From positions 1 to 51,712 of the forward strand of contig CAYGVT010000037.1 of the NCBI GenBank assembly GCA_964353355.1: a stretch of 51,712 bases of DNA, written 5' to 3'. The position numbers and the translations under genes are program-made. The notes beneath the pieces are model-generated. The model did not search any database. It had not been told where the DNA came from and was given only the letters and a program-made list of their open reading frames with translations. Positions 9,313 to 19,134 of this stretch are shown here, piece by piece. This DNA is from CAYGVT01 sp964353355. Its GTDB lineage: Archaea > Thermoplasmatota > DTKX01 > GCA-020343715. Positions within the stretch are counted from its first letter, which is position 1, and each line of letters begins with the position of its first letter.

Positions 9313-9399
9313 GGGTCGCATGCGATGCGAGGATGCTGAGAATCTGGTCCCACTATGGGGGATGTCCAATCTGGAACCGTCGAAGGTCTGGCACAGGCC

Positions 9400-9406
9400 T
9401 TTTATG
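9400..9406 (+). promoter_or_regulatory. TATA box of the FtsX-like permease gene
   Basis: TTTTATG is centred 27 nt before ATG 9430, so translation very likely begins there and not at the upstream ATG 9355. Confidence 0.55.
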
Positions 9407-9429
9407 CGGCGGCGCGCATTCCACTGCGG

Positions 9430-12400
9430 ATGGATGACGCGCTCTGGACCGCGGTGGGCGCCGCGATGGCCTTCGTGGCAGTGGCACCGGCCGCCGCCAC
9501 GGCAGCACGCCGCCGCCTGCTCTTGCGGTCCGCCCTGAGGTCCGCCAAGGGTCACCTCCGCCAGGGCCTCGCGGTCGCGCTCACGGCCGCCATCGCCACG
9601 GCCACCGTCGCGGGCGCGCTGGTCGTCGGCGACTCGATGCGGGCGCTCGCGGACGAGACCGCGACGGAGGCGCTGCCGGGCATCGACGCCCTCATCAGGT
9701 CCACGCGACCGTTCGATGCGACGCTCCTGCAGGAGCTCGCCTCCTCGGCCGAGTGGTCCTCCCACGTCCGCCACGGCGCGCCAGTGTTGACCGTCCCAGC
9801 CGCCATCAATTGCGCCAGGACGACCCTGCGCGACGGTCAGGTGACGCTCTACGGCATCGACGCGACCATCTACGACCTGGCGGCGTTCGTCTCCGATGGA
9901 AGGTCATCGGTTGCCGACCTCGGCCTTGGGGAGGTCGCCATCAACGATCACCTTTCGCGCGAGACCGGTGCGAAGCAGGGCGATGTGCTATCCCTGACCG
10001 TCCCGAACCCCGGGGCATGGGGCGACTTCCTCTTCCTGTTCGGCCCGGACGCGAGCTTGCGCCGCAACCTCACCGTCAAGGCCGTCTACGAGGACGAGGG
10101 GCTGGGCAGGCTCGACCTGGAGGCCCAGCGGAACCCCCGGTCGGCCGTCTTCATGGGCCTGGGGGAGGCGCAGGGCCTCCTCGGGGTGGAGGGACAGGTC
10201 AACGCGGTCCTTCTGCAGTGGCTCGACCGCGGCATCGTTGGCACAGGGGCAGAGGAGAGGGCCATTTCGGCGCTGACGGCCTCCCTCGACGGTTGGGTTG
10301 GGGCGACCGACATCGGCGTCCATGTGCGGAACACCCCTGGGTCCCCGAACTACACGGTCGTCTCCGACAGGGTCTTCATGCCCGGCGAGCTCGAGCCGCG
10401 GCTCACCCCGTCCATGGGATGGTCTCCGACGCTCACCTACTTCGTGGACGAGCTACAACTCAACGGCCTCGCCTACTCGACCATCGCGGGGATCGACTTC
10501 GCGAAAGACCGTGCGTTCATGGGCGAGTGGTCGTGGAACGCGAGCTCGCCCCACGTCGAGCCAGCGCCCGGTTCAATGGGTGCGCTCGTCAACAACTGGA
10601 CCGCGGATGCGCTCGGCCTCCGTCCAGGCAACCCGCTCCAGGTCGAGTACACCGTGGTCGACTATCACCACAGGCTGGACCAGAGGCACGCCACCTTCGA
10701 GGTAGTGGGCGTCGTGGACATCGCGGGCAAGGCCGCAGATGCCTCGCTCCTCCCGCCAATCCCCGGCGTCGAGGATGTGGTGAGCTGCCTCGACTGGGAT
10801 CCGCCGTTCCCGATGAACCTCTCGACCATCACGCCGCGCGACGTCGCCTACTGGGACCAGTACCGCGGGACCCCGAAGGTCTGGATAGACCTCGGCACGG
10901 CGCGGTCGCTATGGACTAATCCCGACGGCAATTGGACAGGTGCGCGGTGGGCGAGCGCACGGTCCTTCGACACAACCGGCCTCGACGAGGCCGTCCTCGC
11001 CGCGGACGCGGGCATCTCCATCGTCCCAGTGCGCGCGGACGCGCTCTCGACCGCGGACGCGCTCGTGATATTCGAGCAGATGTTCCTCGCGTTCGGCGCG
11101 GTGCTCCTTCTCGCGGGCTGCTTGCTCGAGTCCGCCGCCTTCGGCAACCTCGCGAGGGCGCGCGCGAGGGAGCATGCGACGCTGCGCGCGCTCGGCCTCG
11201 ACCGCGCCGGGCTCGTGAGACAGTTGCTGCTCGAGGGCACCATGTGGGGGCTGGTCGCATCCGTGGCCGGCATCGCGTTGGGCGCGGCCCTGGGCGCGGG
11301 CCTCGTGTGGGGGTTGAACGGCGCGTGGGGCGCGGCCGTGCAGGGCGCGCACGTCCCGTTCGCCATGTCCGTCGCGTCACTAGCGCTCGCGCTCGGCGCC
11401 GGTCTCCTTGTGACCGTTGTCACGCTCTTCCTGGCCGCGAGGAGGGCTTCGAGGACGGACATCGCGGCATCGCTCGCGGGCCGCGAGCAGACCGTCGAGG
11501 TGGGCGAGGGCCCGTCCTGGAGATGGACCGTGGCGGTGAGCGTGGTCTTCCTTGCCGTTCCCTGGGCCCTGCTCGCGTCCATGGATGTCGCACCGGACCT
11601 CACCGCGACCGGCGCGTTCCTCGCCCTTGGCATCTTCGCCACGGTCGGCTCGACGGTCCTGGTCGTCGGCATCATCCTCTGGTACTGCGCCAGGGGCAAG
11701 GGCGCCGCCCGCATCGCCACCCCATCGAGGCTGGGCCTGCGGTCGCTGGGCCGCCGGACGGGCCGCACCTACGACCTCGTGCTCACGTTCGCGTTCGTGT
11801 CCTTTGCGGTCATCGGCATCTCGTGGGCGGGTGCGATGGAGGTCGATCGCGCGGGCGGGACGGACGACTCCCGCACCGGCGGCTTCGACGTGGTCGCGGA
11901 GACGTGGGTGCCCATGCCCGAGGGTCCGGGAATGAGAGTCTGGACGGCCGACTACTGGTACTATCCCGTCAAGGTCGTGGGGACCCAGGGCGGGACCTGC
12001 TCCAACCTGAACGCCAGGTACCCGCCGCGCATCATGGGGATGCCCGAGGGCGCGCTACAGGACATAACGGTCGAATTCCGGTCGTCCTCCATCGGGAGCG
12101 CACGGGAGACGTGGATGTCGCTCCTCGAGCCCACGCCCGAGGACCGGACGCCGATCGTCGTGGACTACAACACGCTCGTATGGATCTACGGGGGCGACCT
12201 TGGCGATGTCTACAAGGTCACGGGCGACGACGGCCGCACTTTCGAGCTCGAGGTCGTCGGGGTGATGGAGGGCTCCATCTTCGCGGGGAGCTTCGTGATG
12301 GCGTTGCCCTCTATCGAGCAACTCTACCCCGACTCGGCCGCCTACACCTACTTCCTCTACGAGACCCAGAGCCCGAAGAACGACGACTTCGTGGCCGCGC

Positions 12401-12879
12401 TCGAGCGTGCGAACGCCGCCTACGGCCTCGACGCACGAACGACCACGCAGATGGTGCGGGACTCACTCGGCTACGAGCTCTCGTTCCTGCGGCTGTTCCA
12501 GGCCTACCTCGCGCTCGGGCTCGTCGTCGGCGCCCTCGGCCTGGGTGCGCTCGCATCCCGGGAGGTGCGAGTGCGGCGTCACGAGATAGGGACGATGCGC
12601 GCGCTGGGCTGGTCGCGCGCCGGGGTGGGCCTGGTCTTCCTGGCGGAGCAGCTGTGGATTGCGGTGGCGGGGCTGGCGGCCGGCATCGCGGGCGCGGCGG
12701 TCGCGGTCGTGGCGGCGACGCCGGGGTGGCTAGGCTCGTACGAAGGGCTTTACTTCCCTGTCACCGATGTGGGGCTGGTCGCGGTCGCGGTCCTGGTGGC
12801 CGCCGCGGTCGGCGCGGTCGGGTCGGCGCGCGCCGCCTCGAGGATGGAGGTCGTGGACGCGTTGAGGTCGGTCGAATGA
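9430..12879 (+). CDS. FtsX-like ABC transporter permease (MacB/LolE type, double unit)
   Basis: Membrane protein of 1149 aa. TM helix one (ALWTAVGAAMAFVAVAP) and a second N-terminal helix precede a large extracytoplasmic domain of roughly 450 aa. The first FtsX domain follows (about residues 540-690: FEQMFLAFGAVLLLAG, then the cytoplasmic motif EHATLRALGLDRAG). Two more TM helices, a second external domain, and a second FtsX domain close the protein (VRRHEIGTMRALGWSRAG with three helices). The repeated E-x-x-T-x-R-A-L-G motif is the coupling helix that contacts the ATPase in this family. No partner ATPase gene is adjacent, so it must be encoded elsewhere. The gene overlaps the next one by ATGA, so the following propeller protein is probably its functional partner. 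Confidence 0.85.
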   Translation: MDDALWTAVGAAMAFVAVAPAAATAARRRLLLRSALRSAKGHLRQGLAVALTAAIATATVAGALVVGDSMRALADETATEALPGIDALIRSTRPFDATLLQELASSAEWSSHVRHGAPVLTVPAAINCARTTLRDGQVTLYGIDATIYDLAAFVSDGRSSVADLGLGEVAINDHLSRETGAKQGDVLSLTVPNPGAWGDFLFLFGPDASLRRNLTVKAVYEDEGLGRLDLEAQRNPRSAVFMGLGEAQGLLGVEGQVNAVLLQWLDRGIVGTGAEERAISALTASLDGWVGATDIGVHVRNTPGSPNYTVVSDRVFMPGELEPRLTPSMGWSPTLTYFVDELQLNGLAYSTIAGIDFAKDRAFMGEWSWNASSPHVEPAPGSMGALVNNWTADALGLRPGNPLQVEYTVVDYHHRLDQRHATFEVVGVVDIAGKAADASLLPPIPGVEDVVSCLDWDPPFPMNLSTITPRDVAYWDQYRGTPKVWIDLGTARSLWTNPDGNWTGARWASARSFDTTGLDEAVLAADAGISIVPVRADALSTADALVIFEQMFLAFGAVLLLAGCLLESAAFGNLARARAREHATLRALGLDRAGLVRQLLLEGTMWGLVASVAGIALGAALGAGLVWGLNGAWGAAVQGAHVPFAMSVASLALALGAGLLVTVVTLFLAARRASRTDIAASLAGREQTVEVGEGPSWRWTVAVSVVFLAVPWALLASMDVAPDLTATGAFLALGIFATVGSTVLVVGIILWYCARGKGAARIATPSRLGLRSLGRRTGRTYDLVLTFAFVSFAVIGISWAGAMEVDRAGGTDDSRTGGFDVVAETWVPMPEGPGMRVWTADYWYYPVKVVGTQGGTCSNLNARYPPRIMGMPEGALQDITVEFRSSSIGSARETWMSLLEPTPEDRTPIVVDYNTLVWIYGGDLGDVYKVTGDDGRTFELEVVGVMEGSIFAGSFVMALPSIEQLYPDSAAYTYFLYETQSPKNDDFVAALERANAAYGLDARTTTQMVRDSLGYELSFLRLFQAYLALGLVVGALGLGALASREVRVRRHEIGTMRALGWSRAGVGLVFLAEQLWIAVAGLAAGIAGAAVAVVAATPGWLGSYEGLYFPVTDVGLVAVAVLVAAAVGAVGSARAASRMEVVDALRSVE

Positions 12880-14789
12880 GCTCGGACCGGAGGACCGCAC
12901 CATTGCTTGCCCGTGCCCTGTGCATTCTCGTGTTCATCGTCATCATCGCCCCCCTCATTCCCATCAGCGGACCTGCCGCAGCCCAGGGCCTCAAGGAACG
13001 GGACCCGTTCCCGGACTTCCGCATGGGGCCGCAGAACCTGGGTTTCCTGAGGGCGGACCTGCCCCTGGACAACACGACGCTCTGGGTCACACGCCTGGGA
13101 TCGCCGGTCGTCTCCTCCCCCGTCGTCACGGCCGGCCGCCTCTACTTCGGCACGCTGGGCGGGCAGGTGCTGTGCCTGAGCGCGACCTCGGGCACCATCC
13201 TCTGGGAGGTCGATGTCGGCGCTGGCGTGGAGTCGACCGCGGCGGTCGTCAACGGCAGCGTCTACATCGGGGCCGACGACGGGCTGCTGCGGTGCCTCGA
13301 CGCGATGACGGGCGAGGAGCGTTGGAACTACACGACGCAGGCGGCCATCAAGAGCTCGCCGACCGTCGTCGAGGGGCGTGTCTACATCGGGTCCAACGAC
13401 TTCTCCGTCTACTGCCTCGACGCCCTCACGGGCGCGCAGCTCTGGAACCTCTCGACGGGCTCCTTCGTCTACAGCTCCCCCGCGTACCTGGACGGCCGCA
13501 TCTACTTCGGCTCCTGCGATGGGAAGGTCTACGCGGTGCACGCCTCGAACGGCACGGTCAACTGGACGTTCCAGGCGCAGTACGCCCCGGCCTCCCCGGC
13601 GGTCTTCCCCGGTGGGGTGGTGCTGGGCACCTACGACAGGACGTTCTACCAGCTCGACCGTGAGAACGGGGATGTCTTCTTCTCGATGAGGACGCGCTCT
13701 GAGGTGTACTCGTCCGCCTCCGTCAACACGCTCATGTCCCCTGCCCTGGTCTGCACGTGCGACAACGAGGGCAACATATACTTCATGCAGGGCAATCACG
13801 AGATGACCAGCCCGGTCATCGAGCAGGACGGGCCCATCACCTCGTCGCCGGTGCTCTTTGGGGGCTACGAGGGCGATGGCATCGCCCTTGTGGTCGCGAC
13901 CAAGATCGGGCAGATCGTGACCTACGAGTACATGTACGAGGGCCCGGGAACCTCCCGCCCATATCTCGAGGAGCTGTGGAGGCTCAAGCTGGGCACGTCC
14001 ATCACCTCGACCCCGTTCTCCTACCATGGACGGCTCTATGTGGGGGCCGAGGACGGCGAGGAGGGCCTTGTCGCCTGCATCGGCGTCCTGGAGGACGAGG
14101 GAAGGATAACGGTACACTCGCCCGCGGAGGGGACGCACCTGCTCTCCCCGGTCAATGTGAGCTTCTCCGTAGAGGGCGTCAACGTTGACTATGCCGAGGT
14201 CGTCGTTGGCGACGCCACCTACCTGGCGTCCGAGACGGGGGGCATCTGGCATGTCACAGTGCCTACTGCTGCAACCTATGGTTCTACGAGGCTGCTCGTC
14301 AGGGCGTGGGAGGCGGGAGTCACGCTCGCTGAATCCTCGGTCGAGGTGAACCTCCGGGATCCCTTGGGAAGCCGCCCCATGGTGACCATCGCGAAGCCCG
14401 TGGACCATGGGCGGGTGAAGGGGACCTTCGTAGCCTCGGGCTCGGCCAGCGGCGACCCGTTATGGCCCGTGCAGAGGGTCGTGGCAGTCTGGGATGACGA
14501 GGATTTTGGGGCCGTGGCCACTGGCACCTCGAACTGGGCCGTGGCACTCAACTGCTCGGGCCTCGGGGAGGGGAAGCACGTGCTGGTCGTATGGGCGTTC
14601 GACGGCCTCTACTGGGGCGAATCCTCGGTGTCCCTCTTGGTCGACAACGACGAATCGTTCGTGGTGGGCCTTGCGGACATCGTCGCCATCATCCTGTTGC
14701 TCACGGTCGTCGCTGTACTCATCCTCACCCGGCCCAAGCCGCCGCCCAGGGGCCTGATTTCCAACCCAGGAAACGACGGGCAAAGCTAA
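12876..14789 (+). CDS. Exported, membrane-anchored PQQ-type beta-propeller protein with Ig-like domains
   Basis: Protein of 637 aa whose ATG overlaps the stop of the permease gene by 4 nt. A signal peptide (LCILVFIVIIAPLIPISG, ending PAAAQ) is followed by about seven PQQ-type blades (roughly 45-400), with recurring units such as SSPTVVEGRVYIGSND and CLDAMTGEERWNY. Residues 405-590 form two Ig-like segments (ITVHSPAEGTHLL and VTIAKPVDHGRV). A TM helix (DIVAIILLLTVVAVLIL) and a short basic tail follow. Blades of this type can be purely structural, as in BamB, so PQQ binding is not implied. Coupling to the permease suggests an extracellular partner or receptor subunit. Confidence 0.8.
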   Translation: MSSDRRTAPLLARALCILVFIVIIAPLIPISGPAAAQGLKERDPFPDFRMGPQNLGFLRADLPLDNTTLWVTRLGSPVVSSPVVTAGRLYFGTLGGQVLCLSATSGTILWEVDVGAGVESTAAVVNGSVYIGADDGLLRCLDAMTGEERWNYTTQAAIKSSPTVVEGRVYIGSNDFSVYCLDALTGAQLWNLSTGSFVYSSPAYLDGRIYFGSCDGKVYAVHASNGTVNWTFQAQYAPASPAVFPGGVVLGTYDRTFYQLDRENGDVFFSMRTRSEVYSSASVNTLMSPALVCTCDNEGNIYFMQGNHEMTSPVIEQDGPITSSPVLFGGYEGDGIALVVATKIGQIVTYEYMYEGPGTSRPYLEELWRLKLGTSITSTPFSYHGRLYVGAEDGEEGLVACIGVLEDEGRITVHSPAEGTHLLSPVNVSFSVEGVNVDYAEVVVGDATYLASETGGIWHVTVPTAATYGSTRLLVRAWEAGVTLAESSVEVNLRDPLGSRPMVTIAKPVDHGRVKGTFVASGSASGDPLWPVQRVVAVWDDEDFGAVATGTSNWAVALNCSGLGEGKHVLVVWAFDGLYWGESSVSLLVDNDESFVVGLADIVAIILLLTVVAVLILTRPKPPPRGLISNPGNDGQS

Positions 14790-14794
14790 TATAG
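14787..14794 (+). promoter_or_regulatory. TATA box of the seven-gene propeller/reductase operon
   Basis: TAATATAG predicts a start of transcription near 14818, giving a leader of about 20 nt with GGAAGG before ATG 14838. It overlaps the last codon of the preceding gene and separates the permease pair from the downstream operon. Confidence 0.5.
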
Positions 14795-14837
14795 CCAGCA
14801 TGGGCATCGCTCGGAAGGTCCCCGGCGGAAGGATGGA

Positions 14838-16472
14838 ATGCACCCGAGCCGACGGCCTGGAGCGGACGGAGCCAGCGCGCTGTGCGCCATGAGGTTGTCT
14901 GCCCTGCTCCTCATCGCCGTCGCGTGCGTCCTCGCGTCCTCCCCGGCCGCGGCGCTATCCCCCACGGAATCCTCCTGGCCCCAGTTCCGCGGCGACGACG
15001 CGCGGCTCGGCGTCGCGGTGTCCGCCATCCCGTCGTCCAACGAGACGCTCTGGGAGCGCGACCTCGACAACCAGGTCCAGGGCTCGTTCGCGGTCGTCGG
15101 GGGCCGCGCGCTCGTGGGCTCGGACGACAACAACCTCTACTGCCTGAACGCGGACACGGGCGAGACGCTGTGGGCGCACGCGACCGGGAACTCGGTGCAG
15201 TCCACGCCCCTCGTGGACGGCGACCGTGTCTACATCGGCGCGCTCGACGGGCACATGCTCTGCCTCCGGCTCGACAACGGCTCCGTCATCTGGTCGTTCG
15301 CCTGCGGACCGGTCGTGTCGTCCCCCGCGCTCTGGAACGGCACGGTCTACTTCGGTGACCAGTCCGGGTCCGCGTGGGCTGTCGACGCCGCCACCGGCGC
15401 CGAGCGGTGGAACGTGACCTTCGACGGCCAGGTATGGGCGAGCCCCACCGTGGTCGGGGGCCGCGTCTACCTCGGCGACGTCGCGGGCAACTTCCGGTGC
15501 CTGGACGCGTCCGACGGCTCCCTCGTGTGGTCCGAGTTCTGGGAGGGCGCCGACATCTACTCCTCCGCGGCCGTCGCCGGCGACCGCGTGCTCGTGGGCA
15601 CCGGCCTCCTCAACCTGCTCCTGTGCCTCGAAGCCGGCACCGGCGACGAGGTGTGGAGGTTCGAGCCCGGGCAGCACGTCTACTCCTCCGCGGCCGTGTC
15701 GGGCGGCGTCGTGTACACCCACTCCTGGATGTTCCTCTGGGCCGTCCCCTGGGACGACCCGGACGGCTCGGGGAGCATCACCCCCGAGGAGGCTCTCTGG
15801 TCGTTCCAGACCGACGACTTCCAGGGCGGGTCCTCGCCCGCCGTGTCGGGCGGCCGCGTCGTCGTGGGGACCGACGCGGGCCGGCTGCACTGCGTGGAGG
15901 CATCGACTGGCCAGGAGGTCTGGAGGGCGCCGGTGCCGGGCTTCGTCTACGCCTCGCCCGCGGTCGCGGGCGGCCGGGTGTACATGGGCTCGACGTCGGG
16001 GCGCATCGCGTGCTTCGGTGTGCCCACGGTGCCCCGCGTCTACGCGAAGCTCACGCCCACCAAGGAGACGGTCCAGGGCGGGCAGAGCATCACCATCGAC
16101 GTGTTCGTCTCGGACGCGTCGGGCGCGCCCGCCGGCGATGCGTTCATGGGCTACTCGGCGACCGCGGGCTCGCTCTCGGCCACGTTCGGGACCGTGGTAG
16201 AGGGGCGGTTCCGCATCTCTTGGACTGCGCCGCAGGTGGGCACGACCACCCTCGTGCGCATCACGGCCACGGGCGAGCTGCAGGGCTTCGAGGTCGTCGG
16301 GGATGAGCTCGGCATCACGGTCACGAAGGCCGATAAGCCGCCCGTGCCGGACGTCCCCAAGGTCGGGAGACCGGCCGTGATGGTCGCGGTCGTGGCGTTC
16401 CTGACCATCGACATCCTTCTCGGCGTCGTAATCATCAGGAGGCGCGCCAGGCGGGGGGAGGTGAGGCGATGA
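14838..16472 (+). CDS. Exported, membrane-anchored PQQ-type beta-propeller protein
   Basis: Protein of 544 aa, first gene of a coupled series reaching 23128. ATG 14838 has GGAAGG 5 nt upstream; ATG 14889 would give a shorter n-region before the same signal core (LSALLLIAVACVLASSPAAA). The mature protein opens with WPQFRGDDARLG, a common entry motif of archaeal PQQ-type propellers. About eight blades carry a repeated Cys at the same strand position (LYCLNAD, MLCLRL, FRCLDA, LLCLEA, LHCVEA). An invasin-like Ig domain (LTPTKETVQGGQSITIDVF) follows at about 395-490. A TM helix (PAVMVAVVAFLTIDILLGVVII) and a basic tail end it. It overlaps the WD40 gene by 4 nt. It is similar in build to the protein at 12876 and probably a paralogue. 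Confidence 0.8.
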   Translation: MHPSRRPGADGASALCAMRLSALLLIAVACVLASSPAAALSPTESSWPQFRGDDARLGVAVSAIPSSNETLWERDLDNQVQGSFAVVGGRALVGSDDNNLYCLNADTGETLWAHATGNSVQSTPLVDGDRVYIGALDGHMLCLRLDNGSVIWSFACGPVVSSPALWNGTVYFGDQSGSAWAVDAATGAERWNVTFDGQVWASPTVVGGRVYLGDVAGNFRCLDASDGSLVWSEFWEGADIYSSAAVAGDRVLVGTGLLNLLLCLEAGTGDEVWRFEPGQHVYSSAAVSGGVVYTHSWMFLWAVPWDDPDGSGSITPEEALWSFQTDDFQGGSSPAVSGGRVVVGTDAGRLHCVEASTGQEVWRAPVPGFVYASPAVAGGRVYMGSTSGRIACFGVPTVPRVYAKLTPTKETVQGGQSITIDVFVSDASGAPAGDAFMGYSATAGSLSATFGTVVEGRFRISWTAPQVGTTTLVRITATGELQGFEVVGDELGITVTKADKPPVPDVPKVGRPAVMVAVVAFLTIDILLGVVIIRRRARRGEVRR

Positions 16473-17659
16473 GGGCGCGTGTGATGTGCGCCATCGCCCT
16501 CGTGACGGCCCTCCTCGTCCAGACCGCACCCCAATCCTCCGGCGCCAGCGAGCTCGACCCATCCACGCTCGGCGAGCTGTGGCGCTACTCGCGGGACCCT
16601 ATGAACGGCACCGCTTGGTCGCTGTGCTGGTCCCCGGACGGCGCGCACATCGCCGTCATCTACTTCGACGCGCACGTGCTCGTCCTCAACGCCTCCACGG
16701 GCGAGGTCGAGGTCGACCTCCTGGCGAGGCCCGGCGAGGAAAGGTGCGACGGCTACGCACCGCCCGGGGCAAGGCCGGGGCGCGCGGTGGCGTGGTCGCC
16801 CGACGGCAGGTGGCTCGCGGCGGGCGGCGACGACCGCGTCGTGTTCGTCTTCGACACGTCCACGTGGCAGCCCTACCGCCACCTCACGGGGCACTCCGGC
16901 TCGGTGCAGAGCCTCGCGTGGTCGCACGACGGCGCGCGCCTCGCGTCGGGCTCGGGGCGCGACAAGGTCGTGCCCAACGGGCCTGGCGAGAACAAGACCT
17001 TCGTCTGGGACGTGGAGACGTCCACGGTGCTGCTCAGGCTCGAGGGGCACACCGACGGCGTGCTGGGCATCGCCTGGTCCCCCGACGACTCGCTCATCGC
17101 GACGGCCTCCGACGACCGCACCGCGCGCATCTGGGACGCCTCCACGGGCGAGGAGCTCGCGCAGCTGCAGGGCCACACCTCCGGCGTGCTCGACTGCGCC
17201 TGGTCCCCCAATGGGAGCTGGCTCGCGACGGGCTCGCGCGACTACAAGGCGCGTCTCTGGGACCCCCTGGCGAACGTGTCGCTGGGCAAGTGGTCGGACA
17301 ACAACTGCGTGCGTTCGGTCGACTTCCACCCCTCGGGCACCATCGTCGCGACCTCTGGCGTGGACAAGACGCTCAAGTTCCGCAACGCGCGCACGGGCTC
17401 GGTGATGGTCACCATCGACGACGGCATCGACCTCGACAGCTGCGTGATGAAGAGCCGGTGGGACCCGGCGGGCGAGCGCATCGCGGCCGCCTACGGCAAG
17501 TCGGCGACCGTCGTCGTCTACGGCCAGGGGGGCGCCGGGAGGGACGAGGGGCCCGGCATCGGCCTCTACTCCGCCGTGGCCGTCGCGGCCATCGCGACGG
17601 CGGGCACCGTCGTCCTTCTCCACCCCGCGCTCAGGAAGGCAAGGAGGAGGCGCGGATGA
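16469..17659 (+). CDS. Exported, membrane-anchored WD40-repeat protein
   Basis: Protein of 396 aa. The start ATG overlaps the previous stop (ATGA). A signal peptide (VMCAIALVTALLVQTAPQSSGA) precedes seven WD40 repeats, with clear units such as LTGHSGSVQSLAWSHDGARLASGS and RTARIWDASTGEEL. A TM helix (LYSAVAVAAIATAGTVVLL) and a KARRRR stop-transfer tail follow. WD40 propellers outside the membrane are uncommon compared with cytosolic scaffolds. The layout matches the two neighbours: signal peptide, propeller, one TM helix, basic tail. It overlaps the next gene by 4 nt. The function is probably protein or ligand binding in a surface complex; this is inference. Confidence 0.85.
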   Translation: MRARVMCAIALVTALLVQTAPQSSGASELDPSTLGELWRYSRDPMNGTAWSLCWSPDGAHIAVIYFDAHVLVLNASTGEVEVDLLARPGEERCDGYAPPGARPGRAVAWSPDGRWLAAGGDDRVVFVFDTSTWQPYRHLTGHSGSVQSLAWSHDGARLASGSGRDKVVPNGPGENKTFVWDVETSTVLLRLEGHTDGVLGIAWSPDDSLIATASDDRTARIWDASTGEELAQLQGHTSGVLDCAWSPNGSWLATGSRDYKARLWDPLANVSLGKWSDNNCVRSVDFHPSGTIVATSGVDKTLKFRNARTGSVMVTIDDGIDLDSCVMKSRWDPAGERIAAAYGKSATVVVYGQGGAGRDEGPGIGLYSAVAVAAIATAGTVVLLHPALRKARRRRG

Positions 17660-19134
17660 GGGTGATGGATGCGCCCCTCAGGCGTGGCATGTCGCTCCGT
17701 CCACCGGCCCTGGTCCTCGCCCTCATCCTCGCGCTCCCCCTCGCGACGGGCACGGCCTCCGCGGCGGTCGACCCCTCCGTCTTCGGCTCGGGCATCGGCC
17801 GGTTCCAGTCGCTCTACTCGGGCGACATCGACGGCGACGGCGCGCACGAGGTGCTCTTCGGCAGCTACGAGGGCCGCGTGACGCAGCTTCAGTACCGCGC
17901 CGGGGACTTCTTCGTCGAGTGGACGAGCCCCAGGATGGGCGAGCGGTGCTGGGGGCTGCGCGTCGGGGACTGCGACGACGACGGGGACCTCGAGATAGTT
18001 GTCGGGGACGGCGAGGGCGACCTGTGGGTCTACGACGCCACCTCGCACAGGCTCGAGTGGAAGCGCCAGGGCGAGATGGTGCGCGACGCGCACGGCATCG
18101 CCATCGCGGACCTGGAGGGGGACGGCCGCACAGAGGTCGTCGTCGGGACGGGCTACAAGACCGACCAGGGCTGGGGCACCATATACGTGTGGGCGGGCGA
18201 CGGCTCGCAGCCCAAGCCGCTGCGCAGCTACGGCCCCTACGACTCGCGGCTGCGCGGGCTCGAGGTCGCCGACCTCGACGGCGACGGCCGCATGGAGATC
18301 GCCGTGGGCTCGGGCGCGAACCTCGGGGACATCGAGGGCTCGGGTTATGTGCGCGTGCTCGACGCGTCGACGGGCGCGGTGGAGTGGACGAGCCCCGACC
18401 TGGGCGGGGACTGCGAGGGGCTGGCCCTTGCCCATATGATGGACAACGGGCTCCCGACCATCTACGTCGGCGAGGGCTACCGCTACCGCGAGAGCCACGT
18501 GCACGCGTTCCGGTGGGACGCCGCGGCATCGACCTATGTCGAGCAGTGGCGCTCCGAGGACATCGGCCCCAAGGCGTGGGGCGTGGCCGTCGGGGACGTG
18601 GACGGCGACGGCACGCCCGAGCTCGTCGTGGGCAACCAGCCCGGCTACGTGCACGTCTTCGACGCCGTCACGCACCAGGCCGAGTGGAGGAGCGAGCTGC
18701 TCGGCACGGACATCTTCGGCGTGTGCATCGACGACGTCGACGGCGACGGGCGCGCCGAGGTCGTGCTCGCGCAGGGCGGCTACCAGGGCAAGGGCGACTT
18801 CACATCGGGCTACACGACCCCCCACATCTACGTCATGGACGGGGCGACGCACGAGTTCGAGCACGTGCTCGGCGAGCGCAACCTGTGGGGGACCGCGCTC
18901 CTGCTGGTGCTGCTGCTCCTCGTCATCGTCGCCCTCATAGAGGTGGGGCTGCTCACCAAGCGGTACCGGCTCGCCAAGGAGGCGGCGGGGGCGGCCGCGG
19001 CCGAGGGCGCGGCCGCGACTGGCCGCAGGGGCCCGTCCACGGAGGGCGGCATCCCCGGATGGCGGCTGGACATGGGCGACGAGGCGGGGCCGCCGCCGGC
19101 GCCGCCCCCGCCCGAGGGGGGTGGGCGCAAGTGA
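17656..19134 (+). CDS. Exported, membrane-anchored FG-GAP/VCBS propeller protein
   Basis: Protein of 492 aa beginning at ATG 17656, which overlaps the WD40 stop. The signal peptide core is ALVLALILALPLATGTASA. Six or seven FG-GAP repeats follow, each with a calcium-loop motif (DIDGDGAHEVLFG, DCDDDGDLEIVVG, DLEGDGRTEVVVG, DLDGDGRMEIAVG, DVDGDGTPELVVG, DVDGDGRAEVVLA), as in integrin-like Ca-binding propellers. A TM helix (LLVLLLLLVIVALIEVGLL) leads to a cytoplasmic tail of about 70 aa rich in Ala, Gly and Pro. That tail is much longer than in the two upstream propeller proteins and could contact cytosolic partners. The stop overlaps the start of the NapH-like gene (GTGA). Confidence 0.85.
   Translation: MRVMDAPLRRGMSLRPPALVLALILALPLATGTASAAVDPSVFGSGIGRFQSLYSGDIDGDGAHEVLFGSYEGRVTQLQYRAGDFFVEWTSPRMGERCWGLRVGDCDDDGDLEIVVGDGEGDLWVYDATSHRLEWKRQGEMVRDAHGIAIADLEGDGRTEVVVGTGYKTDQGWGTIYVWAGDGSQPKPLRSYGPYDSRLRGLEVADLDGDGRMEIAVGSGANLGDIEGSGYVRVLDASTGAVEWTSPDLGGDCEGLALAHMMDNGLPTIYVGEGYRYRESHVHAFRWDAAASTYVEQWRSEDIGPKAWGVAVGDVDGDGTPELVVGNQPGYVHVFDAVTHQAEWRSELLGTDIFGVCIDDVDGDGRAEVVLAQGGYQGKGDFTSGYTTPHIYVMDGATHEFEHVLGERNLWGTALLLVLLLLVIVALIEVGLLTKRYRLAKEAAGAAAAEGAAATGRRGPSTEGGIPGWRLDMGDEAGPPPAPPPPEGGGRK

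Noticed and set aside
12876..16472. PQQ-dependent dehydrogenases
   Set aside because: The blades are of the PQQ type, but no PQQ- or calcium-binding catalytic residues of quinoprotein dehydrogenases are seen, and the BamB-like structural use of this fold is more likely.
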